Below are positions 51,704 to 57,424 of a stretch of DNA of 57,424 nt, in pieces. The position numbers and the translations under genes were made by a program. Source of the stretch: an uncultured Hymenobacter sp. (GTDB taxonomy: Bacteria; Bacteroidota; Bacteroidia; Cytophagales; Hymenobacteraceae); assembly GCA_913776615.1 (NCBI GenBank), contig CAJYPK010000008.1:1-57424 (forward strand), in the 5' to 3' direction. Every line of letters begins with the position of its first letter. Within the stretch, counting starts at the first letter, position 1. The notes beneath the pieces were generated by a model, which had not been told where the DNA came from, did no database searches, and saw only the letters and a program-made list of their open reading frames with translations.

Positions 51704-52057
51704 ATGAAATACTATAAGCTAGTAATTTTTGCCGATGGAACCAGGGAGGCCTATCAGAAAATAACTGATATACTAGGAATTAAACCGGTTGAAGAAGAGG
51801 AATATGGTGTGTGGACCTACTTGGTCGAAGAGCCCGAAGGGTCACCTCCTTTTGACTTTATTAATAAATTTCTTGACCTATTAGAGCCACGGTTTGAAAA
51901 GCTGGAAGAAGTAGGTGTTACGAAAGACAGTGTGTTGTTTTGGCTGCTGTATGAATATGAGCACCAATGCGCGTTAGGCTTTAGCGCGCAGGAATTACAA
52001 CGTCTAGGAGCGAACAGAATTTCATTGAATATTGACAGTTGGGAAAGTAAGAAGTAA
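51704..52057 (+). CDS. Small protein of unknown function, low GC
   Basis: A 117-residue soluble protein (MKYYKLVIFADGTREAYQK ... LNIDSWESKK). The base composition is clearly AT-richer than all neighbours. The pattern of an N-terminal strand, TDILGIKPVEEEEYGVWTYLVEE, and the final GANRISLNIDSW strand recalls DUF4279-type small proteins, often found as immunity or accessory genes, but the match is weak. Its insertion between the Lgt-like and radical SAM genes suggests recent arrival. Confidence 0.65.
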   Translation: MKYYKLVIFADGTREAYQKITDILGIKPVEEEEYGVWTYLVEEPEGSPPFDFINKFLDLLEPRFEKLEEVGVTKDSVLFWLLYEYEHQCALGFSAQELQRLGANRISLNIDSWESKK

Positions 52058-52068
52058 CTAATAAGCCC

Positions 52069-53475
52069 ATGCCCGAACGTCCCTACACCTACTACGACTT
52101 CACCCTGAGCCTGTGTCCGCACTGCCTGCGGCGCATCGAGGCCAAAATCGTCTTTGAAGACGGGGGCGTGTACATGCTCAAGCGCTGCCCCGAGCACGGG
52201 CGGCAGCGGGTGCGCATCGCCACCGACGTGGAGTATTACAAGAGTATTCGCAACTACGTGAAGCCCAGCGAGACGCCGCGCCGCTTCAACATGGCCACCC
52301 ACTACGGCTGCCCCTACGACTGCGGCCTTTGCACCGACCACGAGCAGCATTCCTGCCTTACCGTGATTGAGGTGACCGACCGCTGCAACCTCACCTGCCC
52401 CACCTGCTACGCCGAAAGCAGCCCCACCCACGGCCGCCACCGCACCCTCGAAGAAATCGAGGCGATGGTCGATCTGGTAGTAGCCAACGAGGGCGAGCCC
52501 GACGTGGTGCAGCTCTCGGGCGGCGAGCCCACGCTGCACCCGCAGTTCTGGGAAATCCTCGACATGTGCAAGCGCAAGCCCATCAAGCACCTGATGGTGA
52601 ATACCAACGGCGTGCGCCTGGCCAAAGACGAAGCCTTCGTGGCCCGGCTGGCCACTTACGCCGGCGCGTTTGAGGTGTACTTGCAGTTCGATTCCTTCCG
52701 CGAAGACGTGCTGCTCCAGATGCGGGGCCGCGACCTGCGCGAGGTGCGGCGGCAGGCGCTGGAGCACCTCAACAAGTACAATCTCAGCACTACGCTCGTC
52801 GTGACCCTGCAAAAAGGCCTCAACGACGACGAGATGGGCGACATCATCGACTACGCGCTGGCCCAGCGCTGCGTGCGCGGCGTCACGTTTCAGCCCACCC
52901 AGGCCGCCGGCCGGCTCGACAACTTCAACCCCGAAACCGACTCGTTCTCGCTCACTGAAGTGCGCCAGGGCATTATCAAACAGAGCCCGGTTTTCTCGGC
53001 CGAGGACCTGCTGCCCGTGCCCTGCAACCCCGACGCGCTGGCCATGGCCTACGCCCTGAAGCTCGACGGCGAGGTATTCCCGCTCACCCGCTACATCGAC
53101 CCCGCCGACTTGCTCCAGAGCAGCGGCAACACCATCGTGTACGAGCGCGACCCGCGCCTGCGCCAACACCTGCTCAAGCTCTTCAGCACCGCCAATACCG
53201 TCGATACAGTAGTGCCCGAAATCAACCAGTTGCTCTGCTGCCTGCCCCAGGTATCGGCCCCCAACCTGGGCTACGAAAATCTGTTCCGGGTCATCATCCT
53301 GCAATTCATGGACCCCTGGAATTTCGACGTGCGGGCCGTCAAGAAATCCTGCGTGCACATCGTAAGCAAGGATTTGAAAATCATCCCCTTCGAAACGATG
53401 AATATCTTTTACCGCGACCAGGAAAAGCTGGCCCGCCTCGAAGAGCTACGCGCCGAACGAACCGGAATCATATGA
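52069..53475 (+). CDS. Radical SAM protein of the MJ0619/Tes-like (COG1964) type
   Basis: A 468-residue iron-sulfur enzyme. An N-terminal zinc- or iron-binding set C16xxC19 ... C39PEH (LCPHCLRR, LKRCPEHGRQR) is followed by CPYDCGLCTDHEQHSC (Cys81, 85, 88, 96), then the radical SAM triad CNLTCPTC (Cys106, 110, 113) and SGGEPTLHP (GGE 151-153). Further Cys lie in VPCNPDAL, LLCCLPQV and KKSCVHIV. This order matches the archaeal family that includes tetraether lipid synthase (Tes) and MJ0619. The bacterial members are uncharacterised or poorly known. The next gene overlaps its stop, and an Lgt-like gene is two genes upstream, so a membrane-lipid or lipoprotein substrate is plausible; inference only. 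Confidence 0.88.
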   Translation: MPERPYTYYDFTLSLCPHCLRRIEAKIVFEDGGVYMLKRCPEHGRQRVRIATDVEYYKSIRNYVKPSETPRRFNMATHYGCPYDCGLCTDHEQHSCLTVIEVTDRCNLTCPTCYAESSPTHGRHRTLEEIEAMVDLVVANEGEPDVVQLSGGEPTLHPQFWEILDMCKRKPIKHLMVNTNGVRLAKDEAFVARLATYAGAFEVYLQFDSFREDVLLQMRGRDLREVRRQALEHLNKYNLSTTLVVTLQKGLNDDEMGDIIDYALAQRCVRGVTFQPTQAAGRLDNFNPETDSFSLTEVRQGIIKQSPVFSAEDLLPVPCNPDALAMAYALKLDGEVFPLTRYIDPADLLQSSGNTIVYERDPRLRQHLLKLFSTANTVDTVVPEINQLLCCLPQVSAPNLGYENLFRVIILQFMDPWNFDVRAVKKSCVHIVSKDLKIIPFETMNIFYRDQEKLARLEELRAERTGII

Positions 53476-53765
53476 GTGAGCCGCAACCCACCCCGCCGGG
53501 CAAAAAAAGCCCCACCTGGCCGGTAGCCGTCAACCTGAGTTTGCTGCTACTCGGCGGCCTGCTGTTCGGCGGCGATTTCGCCGCGTTTAGCGGCACGCTC
53601 ACCGGGCTGTTCGTCGTCAACGTCGTGGCCGCCATCATCCTTGCTATCTCGGGCGGGAAAATGCACTACGTGCTGGCGTTCGTGCTGGCCTGCCTGGTCA
53701 TCCTGCTCATCGGCGGCGGCATCTGCGCACTAATGCTGAGCAATATGAGCGGTGGCATGCACTAA
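53472..53765 (+). CDS. Small membrane protein coupled to the radical SAM gene
   Basis: The 97-residue product has three membrane segments (VAVNLSLLLLGGLLFGG, GLFVVNVVAAIILAIS, MHYVLAFVLACLVILLIGGGICALM). Its ATG overlaps the radical SAM stop (ATGA), so it is translated together with it. No family recognised. It could anchor or assist the enzyme at the membrane. Confidence 0.8.
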   Translation: MSEPQPTPPGKKSPTWPVAVNLSLLLLGGLLFGGDFAAFSGTLTGLFVVNVVAAIILAISGGKMHYVLAFVLACLVILLIGGGICALMLSNMSGGMH

Positions 53766-53837
53766 GCAGCACGCAGAATAACAACGTCTGCCTCTTCCTA
53801 AGGAGAGACCTTCTACAATAATGTCCTAAACCAATTT

Positions 53838-53927
53838 GTCCGTCATGCTGAGCTTGCGAAGCATCTTGTCAGGTTTGGACAGCCGTTCTAACCTGACAAG
53901 ATGCTTCGCAAGCTCAGCATGACGGAC
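53838..53927. repeat. GTCATGCTGA palindrome, copy 7
   Basis: Perfect 38-base arms at 53838-53875 and 53890-53927. Together with TTTTTT at 53929-53934 it would serve as a terminator for the radical SAM group; it lies between convergent genes. Confidence 0.95.
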
Positions 53928-53981
53928 GTTTTTTGAGAAAGCCAGCTAAGAGTAAGAAAAGGCAGTGCGCTAAATGCTAAG

Positions 53982-54806
53982 CTAGCCCGGCGCCGGCTGG
54001 CACTTGGGGCAGATGTACGTCGCCCGGCCGCCCACGTAAAATTTCTCAATCTTGGTCTTGGGGTGGCGGGGGCAGAAAGTGTGCGCGTCGGTGCCGGGCG
54101 TGGCCGGGTCGTCCCACTCGCGGGCGTGGATGAGAAACGACTTGGGAAAATGCCGGTAGTTGGCCTCGTGCTTGATGGCCGTCATGAGCACCAGTTGAAT
54201 GGCCGCGTGCAACGCCTGCGTCTCTTTCTCCGACAGCGAGTTACCCAAGCGCTCGGGGTGAATCTTGGCCTGAAACAACACCTCATCGACGATCCAGTTG
54301 CCGAGGCCGGCGGTGAGGCTCTGGTCGAGCAGTAACGGCTTCACAAACACCTTGCGGCGGCTGAGTTTCTGATGCAGTTCGGCGGCCGTGATTTGCAGCG
54401 CGTCGGGGCCGAGCTTCTTGGCTTTCTGGTAAGCCTCGGCACTCTCGGCCAGCCGGATGCGCCCAAACTTGCGCGGGTCGATAAACGCCAGATTTAGCCC
54501 CGAATCGCTCAATTCCCACGCCACGCGGGTGAAGCGCGGCGCGTCAGGCGCATCACGAAACGCGCCGATGTCGCCGGTCATACCAAAGTGCAGCACCAGC
54601 AGGTGGCCGTTATCCAATTCTAAAAAGCAGTTTTTGCCCAGTCGGCTCGTGCCCGTGATGGTGCGGCCCAGCAGGCCAGCGCGAAGCTCGTCTTCGGGTA
54701 CGGCCAGCACGTGGGCATCGCGCACGTCGAGCCCCGCGATAGTCTGCCCCACGGCAATTTCGTCAATAAAGCGGCGGTAAGTCTCTACCTCGGGTAGTTC
54801 GGGCAC
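53982..54806 (-). CDS. mutM: Formamidopyrimidine-DNA glycosylase
   Basis: Base-excision repair enzyme that removes oxidised guanine and nicks the strand. The product has 274 residues. Catalytic Pro2/Glu3 in MPELPEVETYRR; Lys in GTSRLGKNCFLEL; helix-two-turn-helix SLTAGLGNWIVDEVLFQAKIHP. The C-terminal zinc finger is CPRHPKTKIE ... GGRATYICPKCQ, where the second ligand is His rather than the usual Cys. It may belong to the Fpg/Nei variants found in Bacteroidota. Confidence 0.93.
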   Translation of the reverse strand: MPELPEVETYRRFIDEIAVGQTIAGLDVRDAHVLAVPEDELRAGLLGRTITGTSRLGKNCFLELDNGHLLVLHFGMTGDIGAFRDAPDAPRFTRVAWELSDSGLNLAFIDPRKFGRIRLAESAEAYQKAKKLGPDALQITAAELHQKLSRRKVFVKPLLLDQSLTAGLGNWIVDEVLFQAKIHPERLGNSLSEKETQALHAAIQLVLMTAIKHEANYRHFPKSFLIHAREWDDPATPGTDAHTFCPRHPKTKIEKFYVGGRATYICPKCQPAPG

Positions 54807-54818
54807 AGCGGGAGGGAG

Positions 54819-55138
54819 TTATGAGTTAGAAGTTATGAATGTTGAGTTAACTGTGCAGGTAATACGCAGCCCAGAAATTTTGACCCATTGCTTCTAACGC
54901 TAAACCCCGATAAATTTCAAGCTAAGCTGCTAGCTTAGCCGCAGCCCAAAAAGATTGAAGCTATGTATGACTTCTTGCTTACCCCCCAGTTGTCATGCTG
55001 AGCTTGCCGAAGCAGCTCGCTTGCTTCCTCCAACGGGACGAGCGAGATGCTTCGGCAAGCTCAGCATGATAACTGCTTTGATAGAATCAAACCGAATATC
55101 CCAAACAGCTCCACCAACTCATAACTTCTAACTCATAA
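54819..55138. repeat. TTATGAGTTAGAAGTTATGA inverted pair around a palindrome
   Basis: A 20-base exact inverted pair (54819-54838 and 55119-55138), extended by related GAGTT and ATTCACAACTC words, encloses copy 8 of the GTCATGCTGA element. The 345-base gap between mutM and the M48 gene is made almost wholly of these two nested palindromes and holds no gene. Confidence 0.88.
54988..55074. repeat. GTCATGCTGA palindrome, copy 8
   Basis: Arms of 34 bases at 54988-55021 and 55041-55074 with two mismatches, the most diverged of the full-length copies. It lies within the larger inverted pair. Confidence 0.9.
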
Positions 55139-55151
55139 TTCACAACTCCCC

Positions 55152-56132
55152 CTAATCGTGCAGCTTCGCTACGCGCTGGCCGGCCTTGTCGTAGACGTCG
55201 CCGCGGGGCGTGACATACAGCGAGCGCTGCTGGCCATCCTCAAGGATGAAGGGGAAGGCGGCGTTGCCGGTGCGGCGCAGGCGGCCCACCACCTGGGCCT
55301 CGCTCACGGCCCCGTCTTCATCGGGGCTACCTTCATCGGCCAGGCGCACCACGTTGAGGGCGCTGGTGAGGTAGAACGGCACGTCGGGGTTGTCGCGGAA
55401 GGTAAGCTGGCCCACCACGCGCACGGGGCCGCTGCTGGCTCCCCGCGCTAGCGCATCGGCGGCCGAGTCGCGGGTCTCGTTGTCGTAGGTAGGCTGTTGG
55501 GCCGGGCGCGGGGCGATAACCACGGGCTGGGCCGAGGGCTGCACGCTACCCGGGCGGGCGCTGGCCACGATCTGCGTATTGGCGCGGCTCCAGCCCCGGC
55601 CGATGGCCGCCAGGCGCGGTGCCCGGCCGGGGTGCGTGGCCGAGCCCGAGGTGGGCGAGGTGGTAGCCATCGCGGCCTGGGCCTGGGCCAGGCTGGCCCC
55701 GAGGCGGCGCAGCACGAAGCCCGAAAACTCGTCGGCCTCCAGCTCGTCGTCGGGCTGCGAGCCGCCGGCGCGCAGGGTGTGGCCGTTGAGGTGGTGGCCC
55801 ATCTCGTGGGCCAGGATGCTGATGCCACCCCAGTCGGTATGGCCGGCGCGGTTCACGGCCGCCAGGAACTTGGGGTTGTAAAGCAGGTAGCGGCGACCGC
55901 CGTACACCACGGCGGCAGCGTTGTTAATCTGGGTAGTGGCGCGCAACTCGAAGCGCGGCTGCAAGCCTACGGCCTCGGTAATCTCCCGGATGATACCGGC
56001 CGCCTGGCTGGCCGGCAAATCGGTAGCCAGGCTGGCCGCCGACTGCGCCCGGGCGGGAAGGGTAGCGCCACCCAGCAGCAGGGCCGGGAATGCCAGCCCA
56101 GCGGCCAGCCGACGGAAAAAGCGGGAAAGCAT
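55152..56132 (-). CDS. Secreted M48 family zinc metallopeptidase
   Basis: From the ATG at 56132 the product has 326 residues with a signal peptide (RRLAAGLAFPALLLGGATLPARAQ). The zinc site is HEMGHHLNGH at 109-118 (His109, Glu110, His113) with the third ligand Glu in DDELEADEFSGFVL. The C-terminal ~130 residues (VRVVGQLTFRDNPDVPFYLTS ... SLYVTPRGDVYDKAGQRVAKL) are a separate small domain. M48 peptidases of this form are thought to remove damaged envelope proteins. Confidence 0.9.
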   Translation of the reverse strand: MLSRFFRRLAAGLAFPALLLGGATLPARAQSAASLATDLPASQAAGIIREITEAVGLQPRFELRATTQINNAAAVVYGGRRYLLYNPKFLAAVNRAGHTDWGGISILAHEMGHHLNGHTLRAGGSQPDDELEADEFSGFVLRRLGASLAQAQAAMATTSPTSGSATHPGRAPRLAAIGRGWSRANTQIVASARPGSVQPSAQPVVIAPRPAQQPTYDNETRDSAADALARGASSGPVRVVGQLTFRDNPDVPFYLTSALNVVRLADEGSPDEDGAVSEAQVVGRLRRTGNAAFPFILEDGQQRSLYVTPRGDVYDKAGQRVAKLHD

Positions 56133-56301
56133 AAGCAGGACGAAAATTGAAAGCTGGATTAAAGACAACGTAGCCAGGCAAATTCGACGCCAGAAAAAGC
56201 GGGCGGCGGTGGGGCGCCGGGCTGTTACTACAACGTTATGGACCACCTTTTTCGTTTAATAAGCGCACGGCCGCTGGTGGTCGTTTTACCCCGTTTCGTC
56301 T

Positions 56302-57126
56302 ATGGCATCAGCCACCTCCGCTACTACGCCCGCCGTGCGCGTGCAGCCCAACGCGCCCCTGCGCCTCGCCGACATCGACCCGGCCAACAACGAGCCCTTT
56401 TCGCACAAGAAGAAAGTGGACAAGCGCCTCGACGAGCTGCGCGAGCAACTGAGCGACTACCAGGAAAACCTCTACGCCGAACACCGGCAGAGCCTGCTGC
56501 TCGTGTTTCAGGCGATGGATACGGGCGGCAAGGACGGCACCATTCGCGCGCTGCTCACGGGCGTAAACCCGGCTGGCGTGGAGGTCGCCGCCTTCAAGCA
56601 GCCGAGTGCCGAGGAGCTGAACCACGACTTTCTGTGGCGGGTGCACCAGCACACGCCTGGCCGGGGCCACATCGGGGTGTTCAACCGCTCGCACTACGAA
56701 GACGTGCTCGTGACGCGGGTCCACGGCCTCATCGAGCCCTTCACCTGGCAGCAGCGCTACCAGGACATTGTCAACTTCGAGCAGCTGCTGACCCGCAACG
56801 GCACCCGCATCATCAAGTTTTTTCTGCACATCTCGAAGGAGGAGCAGGCCAGCCGCCTGCAAGCCCGCCTCGACAACCCCAAGAAGCGCTGGAAATTCGA
56901 GCCCGGCGACCTGAAAGAGCGCAAGCTCTGGGATGCCTACCAGGTAGCTTACCAAGAGGCGCTGGCCGCCACCTCCACGGCCGAGTGCCCGTGGTACGTG
57001 GTCCCCGCCAACGACAAGCGCGCCCGCAACTTGGCCATCATGGAAATAGTCGTGGCTGCCCTGGCCGAGATGAACCCCCAGCCCCCCGCCGCCGATTTTG
57101 ACGTGGCTGCGCAGGTGGTGGAGTAA
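56302..57126 (+). CDS. ppk2: Polyphosphate kinase 2 family protein
   Basis: A 274-residue P-loop kinase that moves phosphate between polyphosphate and nucleotides. The Walker A is AMDTGGKDGT at 71-80; the Walker B is VFNRSHYEDVL at 126-136; LLTRNGTRIIKFFLHISKEEQ and the lid region with ARLDNPKKRWKFEPGDLKER follow. The length and motifs fit PPK2 class III, which can phosphorylate both AMP and ADP. The Asp/Gly residue in position 2 of Walker A, TGGKDG, is the usual form in that group. Confidence 0.93.
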   Translation: MASATSATTPAVRVQPNAPLRLADIDPANNEPFSHKKKVDKRLDELREQLSDYQENLYAEHRQSLLLVFQAMDTGGKDGTIRALLTGVNPAGVEVAAFKQPSAEELNHDFLWRVHQHTPGRGHIGVFNRSHYEDVLVTRVHGLIEPFTWQQRYQDIVNFEQLLTRNGTRIIKFFLHISKEEQASRLQARLDNPKKRWKFEPGDLKERKLWDAYQVAYQEALAATSTAECPWYVVPANDKRARNLAIMEIVVAALAEMNPQPPAADFDVAAQVVE

Positions 57127-57175
57127 TGCCACAGAAAAGCGATTTAGTAGCGATAAGAACGTTAAAAAACGTTCG

Positions 57176-57256
57176 TCATGCTGCGCCTGCGAAGCATCTT
57201 ACCAGGTTAGCGCGGCCCGTCCGGGTGTGAGTAGATGCTTCGCAGGCGCAGCATAC
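57176..57256. repeat. GTCATGCTGA palindrome, copy 9 (variant core)
   Basis: Arms CATGCTGCGCCTGCGAAGCATCTTAC at 57176 and GTAGATGCTTCGCAGGCGCAGC at 57231 pair over about 25 bases; GCGCCTGCG replaces the GAGCTTGCG core. Confidence 0.85.
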
Positions 57257-57323
57257 CAGATAGAGCGGTTTCGTGGTCAGTGTACAGCTTATCGCAGCTC
57301 TAACGTGGGTGCCTCACCCCCCC

Positions 57324-57424
57324 GGCCCCCTCTCCGAAAAGGAGAGGGGGAGCCGACCGTTAGCCCACGTAAGCAATCGTCAAATAGTCGTTAGGCTCCC
57401 CCTCTCCTTTTCGGAGAGGGGGCC
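57324..57424. repeat. CCCCTCTCC palindrome at the window end
   Basis: Exact 31-base inverted arms at 57324-57354 and 57394-57424 (GGCCCCCTCTCCGAAAAGGA ... and its complement); each arm is itself palindromic (CTCTCCGAAAAGGAGAG). The right arm runs to the window edge and may continue. Confidence 0.92.

Overview
The window looks like a chromosomal segment of a GC-rich Bacteroidota, most likely a Hymenobacter-type member of the Cytophagales. Supporting signs: a type IX secretion C-terminal sorting domain, the LpxC-FabZ fusion typical of this phylum, many lipoproteins with an SxC or AC lipobox, little use of Shine-Dalgarno sequences, and a codon use so GC-rich that long spurious frames lie opposite most genes. 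No rRNA, tRNA, CRISPR array, prophage or classical defence island was seen. Everything was read from the sequence alone; family assignments rest on recognised motifs and no database was searched.

Layout. At the left edge (1-124) is the right end of an IS5-type insertion sequence that has cut off the start of a secreted beta-propeller gene. Next come valS, a secreted oligopeptidase B, a 2-oxoacid dehydrogenase E2 subunit, several small secreted proteins and lipoproteins, an outer-membrane barrel, an ABC exporter and a lipoprotein metallopeptidase (1.8-16 kb). From 16.2 to 29.8 kb the minus strand carries a nearly complete phenylacetate catabolism cluster: paaK (CoA ligase), paaE-paaA-paaB-paaC-paaD (ring epoxidase), paaG, paaZ, paaH, paaJ and paaI, plus a second crotonase, with an AI-2E family permease gene lodged between paaE and paaA. 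Near-identical palindromic operators lie upstream of paaA and paaK. Then follow cinA, a DUF4197 protein, an arylsulfate sulfotransferase lipoprotein, an acidic protein, a probably inactive Uma2 protein, an ABC ATPase and the lipid A genes lpxA, lpxC/fabZ and lpxD (30-39 kb). A divergent GH43 / sialate O-acetylesterase pair acts on glycans (39.6-42.9 kb). The last part holds a DbpA-type helicase, membrane proteins, a Sco / cytochrome c / Met-His-rich lipoprotein group, an aldo/keto reductase, an Lgt-like protein with a radical SAM enzyme resembling the tetraether lipid synthase family and a small membrane protein, mutM, an M48 peptidase and a PPK2 kinase.

The most unusual feature is in the spaces between genes. 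Almost every gap of more than about 70 bases holds a long inverted repeat, and these fall into several unrelated word families: nine copies of a GTCATGCTGA palindrome, four of TAGCTGTTAGC, three of GTAAGCTTTAGCTTGC, two of AATTATGAATT/AGTTATGAGTT, and single ones based on GGTGAAATGGTGAG, CACCAAGCT and CCCCTCTCC, together with a 43-bp perfect hairpin and a 193-base cloverleaf-shaped element. In the paa cluster seven gene junctions each hold such a palindrome, from five different families. The two leads judged most worth follow-up are these repeats and the Lgt-like / radical SAM cluster at 50.9-53.8 kb.
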